Assembly (NCBI GenBank): GCA_949292635.1
Contig: CASEZY010000002.1
Span: 1-64,000 of the forward strand
DNA length: 64,000 nucleotides
Origin: an uncultured Methanomassiliicoccales archaeon
GTDB lineage: Archaea; Thermoplasmatota; Thermoplasmata; Methanomassiliicoccales; Methanomethylophilaceae
Direction of reading: 5' to 3'
Position 1 is the stretch's first letter, and the number at the start of each line of letters is the position of its first letter. Of the stretch, positions 28,830 to 37,936 are shown one piece after another. Both the position numbers and the translations under genes were made by a program. The notes below the pieces were generated by a model. The model was not told the DNA's origin. It searched no databases and saw only the letters and a list, made by a program, of their open reading frames with translations.

Positions 28830-29439
28830 CCCCACCCATCTGTACGAGGGCGCCCTCACACCGAGAGCGGACAAGGCCTCCCGCATCATCTCCTCGCTGA
28901 CCTACGCCCCCGTACTGACGGCGTTCATGTTCATCCTGATAGACCTCAAGGCGGCGGACACCGCGGTGATGCTGCTGACCACCGCATCCGCGCTGGTCTT
29001 TGCCACCATACTGCCGATAGTCATCGTACGCTACCATTCCATAAAGGCAGGGAACACCGACGGGGATGTGGTCCGCAAGGAGGATCGCATGAAGCCGCTG
29101 CTGGGAGGGATCCTCAGCTATCTGCTGGGAGTGGCTTCCATGTGGCTGATCGGCTCCCCGCCTCTGTCATTCGCCATGATGGTCAGCTACACCGTCAGCA
29201 CGGTGATCGTGCTGCTGATAAGCACCAAGTGGAAGATCAGCATCCACGCCACCGGCGTCACCGGCCCCACCATGGCGCTGTCGATTGCCTATTGGCCCTG
29301 GGGCCTGCTGATGCTCCTGCTGATACCTCTTGTGGCCTGGGCCCGCTACGTCAGGAGGAAGCACACCCCGGCACAGCTGATCGGGGGCTTCGTGTACGGG
29401 TTCCTGATCACCGGATTCTTCCTTTGGCTGTTGGCGTGA
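28810..29439 (+). CDS. PAP2-like membrane protein
   Basis: The product is about 209 residues with five to six membrane helices. The C-terminal KISIHATGVTGPTMALS and WARYVRRKHTPAQLIGG resemble the last two motifs of PAP2 phosphatases (SxxxH and the closing His). The first PAP2 motif is reduced to KEDRMKP. GTG 28810, ATG 28813 or ATG 28819 could start it. Operon context with lipid genes supports a role in prenyl-phosphate recycling. Confidence 0.6.
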   Translation: MMRMLHDPTHLYEGALTPRADKASRIISSLTYAPVLTAFMFILIDLKAADTAVMLLTTASALVFATILPIVIVRYHSIKAGNTDGDVVRKEDRMKPLLGGILSYLLGVASMWLIGSPPLSFAMMVSYTVSTVIVLLISTKWKISIHATGVTGPTMALSIAYWPWGLLMLLLIPLVAWARYVRRKHTPAQLIGGFVYGFLITGFFLWLLA

Positions 29440-29477
29440 CGTACTCACATGATACGGTCGTCACATCACGTCGCCCT

Positions 29478-30755
29478 TCAATCCCTGAGACACCCGATGG
29501 GGACCACCAAAACACCGTCGTCCCTACGGTATGCATACTCCCCGATACCGACCAACACCATCAGGAATGCAGGCGTGCCCATGCGCTCGGTGTCGAGTTT
29601 GCTGGCCAGTTTCTTCAAGTTCTCCGCTCCGGCATTGATCAATGTGATGCCCCCTAGTTTCACCTCGACCAAGGCATACCTTCCGTTGCGGAGGTGTATG
29701 ACCGCATCGCACTCCAGGTCATTATGATCACGATAGTGGTACACACTTCCGCCTATGGCCTCGGAATAGACCCGCAGATCCCTGATACATAGGGTCTCGA
29801 ACATCAATCCCATGGTGCTCAGATCGGCCAGAAGATCCCCTGGACCCAGATTGAGGGCGGCGATCGCGATCGAAGGGTCTACGAAGTACCTGGTGCTCGA
29901 AGACCTTATCGCTGTCTTGGAACGGAGATTCGGATTCCAAGCTTCCGACTCCTCAATCACGAATATGCGCTTCAGTACACCGATGTACGATGCTACAGTG
30001 TCGGAATCCAGAACCTCACCGTTTCCTATGTCCTTCCCGATCGATGCATTGGAGACCTGCATGCCCTGGTTGCGGGCATAGGACCTCATGAGTTTCTTCA
30101 GACGCTCCGGATTCCTGCGAACACCGTCTGCCAGGATCGCGTCGGATTTCACCACTGCATCATAGTAATTGTATGCGGCTTCCAACGCCACATCTTCATC
30201 ATAATCGATCGCCATCGGCCAACCGCCGCGACAGATGAGGAACGCCAGACGGGGCGTATCGATCTGACACTGCCCCTCAACTTTTGAAGGGTTGTTGAAC
30301 AGCCCATTCAAACAGACTTCCCCCGTCGAGTCTCCGGACTCGAACAGACTCATCGGACGCATCGTCAGCCAAGCAAAACGCCCCGTACCGCTGTGTACGA
30401 TGCCTTCTTTGGGGGGTGTGACCGAGCCGGTCAAGATGTATTGCCCGGGAGAACCTCTGCGGTCCACTTCGCGCCTCACGGCATCCCAGATGAACGGGGC
30501 CGATTGCCACTCGTCGATGAGTCTCGGGGTTTCTCCTTTCAATATCCTGTCCCTGTAAATCTCGGACGCGACGATGCTCTCGGCCATATCGTCGTGACTG
30601 TCGATGTATTCGACACTGCCGGCGATCTGCAGTGCAGTGGTCGTCTTCCCACACCACCTGGGCCCTTCGATGACAACCGCCCCTGCACTGCGAAGCATCT
30701 GCAGAAGAATCTTGTCCACTATCCGCGGCCTGTATTCTATTCCAACTCCCCTCAT
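29478..30755 (-). CDS. AAA ATPase with DUF4143 domain (second copy)
   Basis: The product is 425 residues from MRGVGIEYRPRIV. Walker A is EGPRWCGKTT around 30-39, Walker B RLIDEW around 78-83, then LTGS as sensor 1. The C-terminal DUF4143 part carries ECDAVIHLRNGRYALVEVKL, a restriction-like nuclease core (D...EVK). It is only distantly related to the gene at 3398-4609. The start was chosen 10 nt downstream of the start predicted from the TATA box at 30785-30795. A 23-bp tandem-repeat array lies immediately upstream. Confidence 0.88.
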   Translation of the reverse strand: MRGVGIEYRPRIVDKILLQMLRSAGAVVIEGPRWCGKTTTALQIAGSVEYIDSHDDMAESIVASEIYRDRILKGETPRLIDEWQSAPFIWDAVRREVDRRGSPGQYILTGSVTPPKEGIVHSGTGRFAWLTMRPMSLFESGDSTGEVCLNGLFNNPSKVEGQCQIDTPRLAFLICRGGWPMAIDYDEDVALEAAYNYYDAVVKSDAILADGVRRNPERLKKLMRSYARNQGMQVSNASIGKDIGNGEVLDSDTVASYIGVLKRIFVIEESEAWNPNLRSKTAIRSSSTRYFVDPSIAIAALNLGPGDLLADLSTMGLMFETLCIRDLRVYSEAIGGSVYHYRDHNDLECDAVIHLRNGRYALVEVKLGGITLINAGAENLKKLASKLDTERMGTPAFLMVLVGIGEYAYRRDDGVLVVPIGCLRD

Positions 30756-30784
30756 TCTGGCACATAGCAAGACCGTTCACCATA

Positions 30785-30795
30785 GTGTATTTTTC
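30785..30795 (-). promoter_or_regulatory. TATA box between ATPase gene and repeat array
   Basis: The minus strand reads GAAAAATACAC. It directly abuts the first repeat unit, so the whole array sits just upstream of the promoter in the position of an operator or activator region. Confidence 0.5.
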
Positions 30796-30899
30796 GGTCA
30801 TTTGGAGCAAAATTATTCGGTCATTTGGAGCAAAATTATTCGGTCATTTGGAGCAAAATTATTCGGTCATTTGGAGCAAAATTATTCGGTCATTTGGAG
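30795..30899. repeat. 23-bp tandem repeat, four full units plus 13 bp
   Basis: The unit cggtcatttggagcaaaattatt is repeated four times without a mismatch (30795, 30818, 30841, 30864) and a fifth, 13-bp copy ends at 30899. There are no spacers, so this is not CRISPR. It fills the spacer between the ATPase promoter and the 3' end of the sirtuin gene. Identity of units suggests recent expansion or selection for protein binding. Confidence 0.95.
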
Positions 30900-30935
30900 G
30901 ATCGCACGGTGCGGGCCCCGGGAAACCCCCGGGAT

Positions 30936-31805
30936 TCACACCATGGACTCCAGCACCTGCCTGATGTCCCCGTCGATGCACAGGGACCTTGACCTGATCT
31001 CCGCCGGTGCATAGGCCTGACCCATGTTCACGCAGGCGTACCTCGCCCTGGGGTTGGAGTAGGTCATCTGCCAGAACGGATACTTGATGATCGAAGGCGT
31101 GTTGTACCCAACCCCAAGTTCCAGATACAGCGTGCTGCGCCCCTGCACCCTCCCGAGGAAGTCCCTGTACCTCCCGGCGGCGATGTGCCAGCCCTCGTCC
31201 TCCACGAAGCTCTGATCAGCCCGCAGGTTCATCACCATCGGCCTTCCGCAGTTGGGGCATCTTGGCACCAGTTCCGAAGGCACGCGCATGTTCCGCTGCT
31301 CCGCATACAGCCTGCGGACCACAGCCTCGTTATCCCAGGTCCTGTCGCAGCAAGGCTCGGAGCACTGCCAGAGCCCGTAGTCCCCCTGGGTGTAGAACAG
31401 CCGCTCCTTATCGAAGCCGAACCTCTGGAAGCAGTGGTCCACGTTAGTCGTTATCACGAAATAATCCCTGTCACGGAGCAGATCGAGAAGCATGCGGTAT
31501 GTGCCGTTCTCCTTGCCCTTGTAGCGGTTCAGCATGATCATGCGGCTCCAGAACGCCCAGGTCTCCTCCGGCGAGTCGTACTCGCGGAAGGATGCGCTGT
31601 ACATGTCCGTGATCCCGTATTTGGCGATGAAGTCCCCGAACTCCTCCTCGAACCTCCTCCCGGAATACGTGAAGCCTGCGGCGGTGGACAGTCCGGCGCC
31701 TGCGCCGACGACGATGGCGTCGCTGTCCTCGATCCAATCCCTCAGGCGGTTGCACTCATCCGACAAGTGCTCTGTAGATTGCCTCGTCCTCGTCAGTGAA
31801 GACAT
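30936..31805 (-). CDS. M-class sirtuin (SirTM), predicted protein ADP-ribosyltransferase
   Basis: The product is 289 residues from ATG 31805, which has GGAGGTG 8 nt upstream; a TTG at 31766 is an alternative. The NAD-binding GAGAGLSTAAG is followed by TTNVDHCFQRFG and YTQGDYGLWQC, where the usual catalytic His of the LHG motif is Gln. A zinc ribbon is formed by the CSEPCC and CPNC cysteines. These traits match SirTM enzymes, which ADP-ribosylate proteins instead of deacetylating them. It overlaps the macrodomain gene by about 50 nt. Confidence 0.85.
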   Translation of the reverse strand: MSSLTRTRQSTEHLSDECNRLRDWIEDSDAIVVGAGAGLSTAAGFTYSGRRFEEEFGDFIAKYGITDMYSASFREYDSPEETWAFWSRMIMLNRYKGKENGTYRMLLDLLRDRDYFVITTNVDHCFQRFGFDKERLFYTQGDYGLWQCSEPCCDRTWDNEAVVRRLYAEQRNMRVPSELVPRCPNCGRPMVMNLRADQSFVEDEGWHIAAGRYRDFLGRVQGRSTLYLELGVGYNTPSIIKYPFWQMTYSNPRARYACVNMGQAYAPAEIRSRSLCIDGDIRQVLESMV

Positions 31806-32508
31806 CGAACACCACCTCCATCTCATGATCCTCCAGATACCTGCTGACCTCGTCCACGGCTATCTCCGCGGCCTCCCTCTTGGGAAACCCGTACACACCG
31901 GTGGAGATGCAGCAGAACGCTATGTTGCGCAGTCCGCGGGAATGTGCCAGCATAAGACATGAACGGTAGCTCTCCCTTAGCAGATCCTTGTGGTGATCCG
32001 TCAGAGGCCCGTTCACGATAGGGCCTGCCACATGTATCACATACTTACAGGGCAGGTTGTACGCGCCCGTGATCATGGCCATGCCCGTGGGCCATCTCCT
32101 CCCCTGAGTGATCGAGAAGCACTCGTTCCTCAGCTGCACCCCGGCGTATGTGTGTATCACGTTGTCGATGCAGTTGTGGCGGGGCGCGAAGCACCCGAGC
32201 ATGCGGTCGTTGGCCGCGTTGACGATGGCATCGCAGCGTAGGGCGGTGATGTCCCCTCTCCACACGCAGATGCCGTCCCTGAAGTCGAGGGAGGATGCGT
32301 CGGTGATCCCCTTCTGTTCTATCCTATATGATAGATATCTGTCCTGGGCCTGCAGGAACCTCTCGGATACGGGACCGGGCAGGCGGACGTTCATCAATCC
32401 GCGCAGTAGCCCGAACCTCTCCTCCGGGTCCTCCGGGAAGAAGACATTGGAAGACAACTCACGGATCATGAGCTCCTCGTCCGATCTCATACTCTCGCTG
32501 TCATACAT
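31756..32508 (-). CDS. Zinc-type macrodomain ADP-ribosyl hydrolase
   Basis: The product is 250 residues. An N-terminal helical region precedes a macrodomain with IVNAAN, MLGCFAPRHNCIDNVIHTYA, HVAGP and FCCISTGVYGFP. The Cys-His-Cys cluster in CFAPRHNC corresponds to the zinc site of Zn-macrodomains, which remove ADP-ribose added by SirTM. In bacteria this pair is usually linked to a lipoyl carrier GcvH-L and a lipoate ligase, which are absent here. A TATA-like TTATATTCAT near 32534-32543 gives a short leader. Confidence 0.87.
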   Translation of the reverse strand: MYDSESMRSDEELMIRELSSNVFFPEDPEERFGLLRGLMNVRLPGPVSERFLQAQDRYLSYRIEQKGITDASSLDFRDGICVWRGDITALRCDAIVNAANDRMLGCFAPRHNCIDNVIHTYAGVQLRNECFSITQGRRWPTGMAMITGAYNLPCKYVIHVAGPIVNGPLTDHHKDLLRESYRSCLMLAHSRGLRNIAFCCISTGVYGFPKREAAEIAVDEVSRYLEDHEMEVVFDVFTDEDEAIYRALVG

Positions 32509-32648
32509 GATCGCACCATAATATCAGAATGAATATAACTGACCCAGTTACCTGTAGGTAACTGTGTTTCCACCAAGTTTCTGGTTGATACAAATACTCA
32601 CCGTGCTATGTGGTTGATAGACCGAGACAGGTCGAGGAGACAACAACC

Positions 32649-33452
32649 ATGAAGACGAATGTTGAGAAGCTCGAGACCGGAGATGTGACTGTGATCGACT
32701 GCGGCAAGGTGCGCATCCATGTGTACAACACCGCGGACGCCATCAAAGACCAGGTGATCATGCTGGAGAGGCCCCATGTCATCGGGAAGAACAAGGCCGT
32801 CATCCTGGAACTGCCCCCATTCAAGGACGGCATCCAGGCGTTCACCAAGTACATCCAGGACAAGAAGATCGATGTGGAGGCAAGACTGGTTTCCTACCAC
32901 GCCGCAGGTACCTTCCTTCCCGACGTCCACGCGTACATGACCGAGAACGCCCAGAAGTACAACACCCAGGGCGGCGGAAAGGCGCTGATCGACAACTTCG
33001 CCGGCATCTTCGGCGAGGCCTTCGACCCCACCGTTGTGGGAGAGGGAGAGATCATCAAGGGCGGCAAGCTGGAGCTGGCCGGCATCGAGATGGTCATCAA
33101 CCCCGACAACGACGCCTACGAGGTGGAGGTCCCCGAGGCGAAGGCAGTGTATGTGCACATGCTCGGCCACGACTGCCACTCCATCGTTGCCGGAGCGGGC
33201 CACGCCGACGCCATCATCGCCAACCTCAGGGGCTACCTGGACAAGGGCTACGAGATCTTCCTGTCCTCCCACTACAGCCCGGAGACCAGGCAGGACGTGG
33301 AGACCAAGATCGCCTACCTTGAGAGGCTGAAGGCCATCGCCTCCGACAGTAAAGATGCCGAGTCCTTCAAGGCCGCCGTCAACCAGGAGTTCGCCGGATA
33401 CTCCGGAGGCAACTACCTAGACATGACCGCCGGATTCTTCTTCCCCCAGTGA
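32649..33452 (+). CDS. Conserved protein, possibly MBL-fold-like
   Basis: The product is 267 residues from MKTNVEKLETGDVTVIDCGK, with GAGGAG upstream. MLGHDCHSIVAG and FLSSHYSPE recall the distal motifs of MBL-fold proteins, but no clear HxHxDH motif is present. I cannot assign a function. Codon use is like highly expressed genes, with its own promoter (ATACAAATAC near 32588) and a strong terminator, so it is probably abundant. Confidence 0.6.
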   Translation: MKTNVEKLETGDVTVIDCGKVRIHVYNTADAIKDQVIMLERPHVIGKNKAVILELPPFKDGIQAFTKYIQDKKIDVEARLVSYHAAGTFLPDVHAYMTENAQKYNTQGGGKALIDNFAGIFGEAFDPTVVGEGEIIKGGKLELAGIEMVINPDNDAYEVEVPEAKAVYVHMLGHDCHSIVAGAGHADAIIANLRGYLDKGYEIFLSSHYSPETRQDVETKIAYLERLKAIASDSKDAESFKAAVNQEFAGYSGGNYLDMTAGFFFPQ

Positions 33453-33461
33453 TGGGGATCA

Positions 33462-33481
33462 CCCCCGGCATTCGCCGGGGG
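33462..33481 (+). terminator. Terminator after the MBL-like gene
   Basis: A perfect 8-bp stem CCCCCGGC / GCCGGGGG with an ATTC loop lies 10 nt past the stop. Confidence 0.6.
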
Positions 33482-33542
33482 TTCAAACCTCTCATCGAAT
33501 GTGGTATCTGGCACATCCATTCTATCGCCTGATCGTTGTGAC

Positions 33543-33637
33543 AGGATCGTGACAACATATTAGCAGTGTCGAGGCACGTAATTCTAGTCAGATTCGCCCA
33601 TCTGGCACAATAATTCTGCCGCCGAGGATCGTGACAA
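33543..33637. repeat. Direct repeat AGGATCGTGACAA in a gene-free spacer
   Basis: The 13-mer occurs at 33543-33555 and again at 33625-33637, 82 nt apart. Two TGGCACA half sites (about 33509 and 33603) of the palindrome family lie in the same spacer (33482-33695), which has no gene. Confidence 0.4.
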
Positions 33638-33695
33638 TCCGCAGTCATGCAGATAATGCACAGCACAAACCGAACAGATACAAAATGACCGTATC

Positions 33696-33727
33696 GGGAG
33701 AGGGGGCGCCTAAGCGCCCCGACTCCC
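33696..33727 (-). terminator. Terminator of the A-type ATP synthase operon
   Basis: An inner stem GGGGCGC / GCGCCCC around a 4-nt loop is extended by GGGAG / CTCCC. It lies 20 nt beyond the stop of the 45-residue protein, and a T-rich stretch follows on the minus strand. Confidence 0.6.
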
Positions 33728-33746
33728 GGGATTGAGGATAAATTGT

Positions 33747-33884
33747 TTAACTGAGCAGTACCCAGAGGATGAGAGCGAAGCCGAGGATGAGCATCGAGTA
33801 CGAGACGATCCAGATGATCTTGAACCACTTGGCAAGCTTCACCGGGTCGTTCTTTATCTCAAAGTACTTGTCCTCTAGCCACAT
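33747..33884 (-). CDS. 45-residue membrane protein at the end of the ATP synthase operon
   Basis: The minus strand encodes MWLEDKYFEIKND, a short amphipathic part with KLAKWFK, and then one hydrophobic helix (about 22-45) ending WVLLS. It starts 4 nt after the atpD stop and precedes the operon terminator, so it is cotranscribed with the synthase. It could be a small accessory or assembly protein. I know no family for it. Confidence 0.65.
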   Translation of the reverse strand: MWLEDKYFEIKNDPVKLAKWFKIIWIVSYSMLILGFALILWVLLS

Positions 33885-33888
33885 CTCA

Positions 33889-34521
33889 TCACGCAGCCTC
33901 GCCCTTGCTCTTGAGGAATTTGAGACGGATGGTGTTCTCCCTGTCCATCTCTTCGAGACGGAACTTGATGAAGTGCTCTGCCTCCTCGAGCTCGGGGATG
34001 ACCTTGAATTCCAGGGCGTTGACCCTTCTCTTGGTCCTCTCGATCTCGTCCAGCAGCCTCTTCATGGTCGTCTCGACCTCGGCGGCCCTGACAAGGGTCA
34101 CCAGCAGCTTCTCGAAGGCCTTGGAGGCCTCCTCGATATATACCGATGTGGAGATTACTCCGTATCCCTTGTTCAGGATCGTGCACTTGGACATGTCGGC
34201 GTCCACCTTGGGAACCATCATTCCCATGATGCTCTTGCTGCCGACAGTGACCTTGGGCTCGTTCTTGAGTGCGTAGGCCGCGCTCTTGACGGCAATCTCA
34301 CCCTCAACGGCTATGGCTATGGCGATCTTCTCCATCGCCTGCTCGTAGTCAGAGACCACCGAGCTGCGCATGGCCTTGGCCTTCTCCATGACCTCGAAGA
34401 ACTCGATGATGAGGCCGTCCCTCTTCATCTTCATGATCTTGTGTCCGCTCTTGGACAGTTTGATCCTCTTCTTCACGTCAAGGAGGACAGAGCGGGTGGG
34501 GGTGACATCGTGCGCCGGCAT
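33889..34521 (-). CDS. atpD: A-type ATP synthase subunit D
   Basis: The product is 210 residues from MPAHDVTPTRS, the central rotor shaft. The N- and C-terminal helices form a long coiled coil (LLDVKKRIKLSKSGHKIMKM; RVNALEFKVIPELEEAEHFI), as in subunit D of A/V-ATPases. It starts 5 nt after atpB; more upstream in-frame sequence lies inside atpB and is excluded. Confidence 0.96.
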   Translation of the reverse strand: MPAHDVTPTRSVLLDVKKRIKLSKSGHKIMKMKRDGLIIEFFEVMEKAKAMRSSVVSDYEQAMEKIAIAIAVEGEIAVKSAAYALKNEPKVTVGSKSIMGMMVPKVDADMSKCTILNKGYGVISTSVYIEEASKAFEKLLVTLVRAAEVETTMKRLLDEIERTKRRVNALEFKVIPELEEAEHFIKFRLEEMDRENTIRLKFLKSKGEAA

Positions 34522-34526
34522 CTCTC

Positions 34527-35903
34527 TCACGCCTTCATGTACTTCTCGATGTACTTCCTGCTGATCCTGGTGAGCTGGTCCTGGTCCAGAGACTTGAACA
34601 GCTCCCAACCCAGGTCGAGGGTCTCCTCGATGGAGCGGTCCTCGTCCGCACCCTGGCGGACGAACCTGTCCTCGAAGAGGTCAGCGAAGTTCAGCAGCTT
34701 CTGGTCCTTGGCGGACAGAGACTCCTTACCGACGATGGCCACCAGACCGCGCAGGTCCTTGCCCTCCGCGTATGCGGCGTAGAGCTGGTCGGACACGTTC
34801 TTGTGGTCGTCACGGGTCTTGCCCTCACCGGTTCCTCCACCCATCAGACGGCTGAGGGAAGAGGACACGTTGACCGGCGGGTATACTCCGTTCCTGTGGA
34901 GTTCCCTGGACATGACGATCTGACCCTCGGTGATGTAACCGGACAGGTCGGGGATCGGGTGGGTGATGTCGTCTCCGGGCATGGACAGGATGGGGATCTG
35001 GGTGACAGAGCCCTTCTTGCCCTTGATACGGCCGGCACGCTCGTACAGCTCAGCCAGGTCGGTGTACATGTAACCGGGGTATCCGCGCCTTCCGGGCACC
35101 TCCTCCCTGGCCGCTCCGACCTGACGGAGTGCCTCGCAGTAGTTGGTGACATCGGTCATGATGACCAGCACGTGCATGCCCAGCTCGAACGCCAGGTACT
35201 CGGCGGTGGTGAGACCCAGACGGGGCGTGACGATACGCTCGACAGCGGGGTCGTCGGCCAGGTTCAGGAAGACCACTGCGTTCTTCAGAGCGCCGGTCCT
35301 CTCGAACTCCTTCATGAACATCTGCTTCTCTTCGTTGGTGATACCCATGGCGATGAAGACCACGGCGAACTCCTCGCCGGTGCCGCGGACCTTAGCCTGC
35401 CTGGCGATCTGGAGAGCCAGCTCGTTGTGGGGCAGTCCGGAACCGGAGAAGATGGGGAGCTTCTGTCCCCTGACCAGGGTGTTCATGCCGTCGATGGTGG
35501 AGATACCGGTCTGGATGAAATCCGACGGGTTGTCCCTTGCCCACGGGTTGATGGCCGCACCGTTGATGTCCAGCTTCTTCTCGGGGGTGATCTCGGGTCC
35601 GCCGTCCAGGGGCTGACCGGATCCGGAGAGGATCCTTCCCAGCATGTCCTTGGACACGGGCATCTTCATGGTCTCGCCCAGGAAGCGCACGGTGGCATCC
35701 CTGTCGATACCGGTGGTGCCCTCGAAGATCTGGACGACCACCATGTCGTCGGAGGTGTCCAGGACCTGGCCCCTCTTCATGGTGCCGTCGGACAGCCTGA
35801 CGCTGACGAGCTCGCGGTATCCGATGGGCTCCGTCTTCTCGACGAAGACCAGAGGACCGGCGATCTCGGTGATTGTCTTGTACTCTTTGGATACTTCAGC
35901 CAT
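34527..35903 (-). CDS. atpB: A-type ATP synthase subunit B
   Basis: The product is 458 residues, the regulatory stator-ring subunit. It has the family pattern [13 protein letters not shown] in place of a catalytic P-loop, and [24 protein letters not shown]. It alternates with subunit A in the A3B3 head. Located 2 nt after atpA. Confidence 0.98.
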   Translation of the reverse strand: MAEVSKEYKTITEIAGPLVFVEKTEPIGYRELVSVRLSDGTMKRGQVLDTSDDMVVVQIFEGTTGIDRDATVRFLGETMKMPVSKDMLGRILSGSGQPLDGGPEITPEKKLDINGAAINPWARDNPSDFIQTGISTIDGMNTLVRGQKLPIFSGSGLPHNELALQIARQAKVRGTGEEFAVVFIAMGITNEEKQMFMKEFERTGALKNAVVFLNLADDPAVERIVTPRLGLTTAEYLAFELGMHVLVIMTDVTNYCEALRQVGAAREEVPGRRGYPGYMYTDLAELYERAGRIKGKKGSVTQIPILSMPGDDITHPIPDLSGYITEGQIVMSRELHRNGVYPPVNVSSSLSRLMGGGTGEGKTRDDHKNVSDQLYAAYAEGKDLRGLVAIVGKESLSAKDQKLLNFADLFEDRFVRQGADEDRSIEETLDLGWELFKSLDQDQLTRISRKYIEKYMKA

Positions 35904-35905
35904 GA

Positions 35906-37633
35906 TTATGCCCCCAGCTCCTTGAACTGCTGGTCGAAGTCCTTGTCGACAGCGGCGAGCTCGTCGTCGATGGTCGGCTCGTACTTGGCCTTGATGAACC
36001 TGTCCTTGGCGGGTATGGAGGTGATCTTGTCGATCTGCACACCGGCGGCCAGGGCCTTGTCGGCAAGGTCGGAGTACTTCTTGATCAGCTTCATCATCAT
36101 GAACTGCCTGGGCAGCGGGCAGTAGGTGTCCACGGGGTCGTAGGCGTTCTGCTGCAGGAAGACCTCACGGATCATCTTGGAGACATCCAGGACGATCTTC
36201 TTGTCGTCGGACAGAGCGTCGGAACCGACCAGCTGGACGACCTCCTGCAGCTCGGACTCCTGCTGGAGGGTCTGCATGGCCCACTCCCTCAGGTCGGGGA
36301 AGGACTCGTCCACGTTCTTCATGTACCAGTCCCTGAGCTGCTTGTCGTACAGGGAGTACGAGGTCAGCCAGTTGATGGTGGGGAAGTGCCTCCTCTCACG
36401 GAGCTTGGTGTCAAGCGCCCAGAAGACACGCACGATACGCAGGGTGTTCTGAGAGACGGGCTCGGAGATGTCTCCTCCGGGAGGGGACACAGCGCCGATG
36501 ACGGAGATGGATCCATCGAAGCCGGCCAGGGACCTTGCCCTGCAGGCACGCTCGTAGAACTCGGACAGCCTTCCTGCCAGGTATGCGGGGTAACCCTCCT
36601 CACCGGGCATCTCCTCCAGCCTGGAGGAGATCTCTCTCATGGCCTCTGCCCACCTGGAGGTGGAGTCGGCCATCAGAGCCACGTTGTAACCCATGTCCCT
36701 GTAGTACTCCGCGATGGTCATTCCGGTGTAGACGGAAGCCTCTCTTGCGGCCACAGGCATGTTGGAGGTGTTCGCGATCAGCACGGTCCTGTTCATCAGG
36801 GGGTTTCCGGACTTGGGGTCCTCCAACTCGGGGAACTCGGTAAGGACCTCGGTCATCTCGTTTCCGCGCTCGCCGCATCCGATGTAGACCACGATCTCAG
36901 CGTCGGACCACTTGGCCAGGGACTGCTGGGTGACGGTCTTTCCGGTACCGAAACCTCCGGGGATGGCGGACGCTCCTCCCTTGGCCAGGGGGAACATGGT
37001 GTCCAGAACCCTCAGTCCGGTGACCAGCGGAACGTCGGGCTGGAACTTCTCGGCCACGGGCCTGGGCACACGGACGGGCCACCTCTGCATCATGATGACC
37101 TCCTTGCCGCCGATGACCGCTACGGGCTCCTCCACGGTGAAGGATCCCTTGTAGATCTTGTCGACCTTTCCGCTAATGTTCGGGGGGACCATGATCTTGT
37201 GCAGCATGGTTCCCTCCATGACGGTTCCGAGCACCTGACCGGGAGCGACGGTGTCGCCCTCGTTGACGATGGGCTCGAATTCCCACTTTGCCGTTCTGTC
37301 CAATCCAGGTGCGGTAACGCCACGGAAGATGAAATCTCCCATCTGCTCGTTCAGGACCTTCAGAGGCCTCTGGATACCGTCGTAGACGGAGTGCAGGAGA
37401 CCGGGTCCCAGTTCGACCGCCAGGGGGCGTCCGGTGTTGACGACCGGCTCTCCCGGCTTCACACCGTCCGTGTTCTCGTAAACCTGGATGATAGTGCGGT
37501 CGCCGACGATCTTGATGACCTCACCCATCAGCTTCTCGTTGCCCACCTGCACCACATCGTACATACGGGGGGAGATACCGACGGCGGTGACGACGGGTCC
37601 GGCGACCCTGTAAATAATGCCTTCGTTACTCAT
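35906..37633 (-). CDS. atpA: A-type ATP synthase catalytic subunit A
   Basis: The product is 575 residues. The catalytic P-loop is GGFGTGKTV, with the A-type bulge domain after residue 110 and SVSPPGGDxSEP-like [12 protein letters not shown]. It forms the nucleotide-binding sites of the head. Length is standard for archaea and there is no intein, unlike in some Thermoplasmata. Confidence 0.98.
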   Translation of the reverse strand: MSNEGIIYRVAGPVVTAVGISPRMYDVVQVGNEKLMGEVIKIVGDRTIIQVYENTDGVKPGEPVVNTGRPLAVELGPGLLHSVYDGIQRPLKVLNEQMGDFIFRGVTAPGLDRTAKWEFEPIVNEGDTVAPGQVLGTVMEGTMLHKIMVPPNISGKVDKIYKGSFTVEEPVAVIGGKEVIMMQRWPVRVPRPVAEKFQPDVPLVTGLRVLDTMFPLAKGGASAIPGGFGTGKTVTQQSLAKWSDAEIVVYIGCGERGNEMTEVLTEFPELEDPKSGNPLMNRTVLIANTSNMPVAAREASVYTGMTIAEYYRDMGYNVALMADSTSRWAEAMREISSRLEEMPGEEGYPAYLAGRLSEFYERACRARSLAGFDGSISVIGAVSPPGGDISEPVSQNTLRIVRVFWALDTKLRERRHFPTINWLTSYSLYDKQLRDWYMKNVDESFPDLREWAMQTLQQESELQEVVQLVGSDALSDDKKIVLDVSKMIREVFLQQNAYDPVDTYCPLPRQFMMMKLIKKYSDLADKALAAGVQIDKITSIPAKDRFIKAKYEPTIDDELAAVDKDFDQQFKELGA

Positions 37634-37936
37634 CTATTCATCCTCTTTGTATAAATCAACGCCAATCGCTCTCTTCACCTTCTCGCGAAGGTCGGTCTCG
37701 CCCCTTCCGACGGGCACCACCACGGGCTGGATGGAGTCCAGCACCTTGGCCCTGACGTTGGGCGAGAGCAGGTCGAGGTCCTTGCCGTCGGCCGCGAGGA
37801 CACCCACTCCGGGCTCCTCCATGGCCTTCAGAAGGACCTCCTGGTAGGTCTCGGGCGTGGTCACGAACACGTGCCTGAGCCCGGCAAGCCTGAAACCAAG
37901 AACGAATTCCTCGCTTCCAATGACTGCTATATCCAT
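37634..37936 (-). CDS. atpF: A-type ATP synthase subunit F
   Basis: The product is 100 residues starting MDIAVIGSEEFVLGFRLAG, an alpha/beta fold of the central stalk with the family GFRLAG motif. It contacts subunit D. The stop is contiguous with the atpA start. Confidence 0.95.
   Translation of the reverse strand: MDIAVIGSEEFVLGFRLAGLRHVFVTTPETYQEVLLKAMEEPGVGVLAADGKDLDLLSPNVRAKVLDSIQPVVVPVGRGETDLREKVKRAIGVDLYKEDE

Noticed and set aside
30795-30899. CRISPR array
   Set aside because: Units follow one another without spacers, and no cas gene is present.
33462-33491. tRNA T-arm-like GGGGGTTCAAACC
   Set aside because: The flanking bases do not form a T stem and no cloverleaf fits; the Gs belong to a terminator hairpin.
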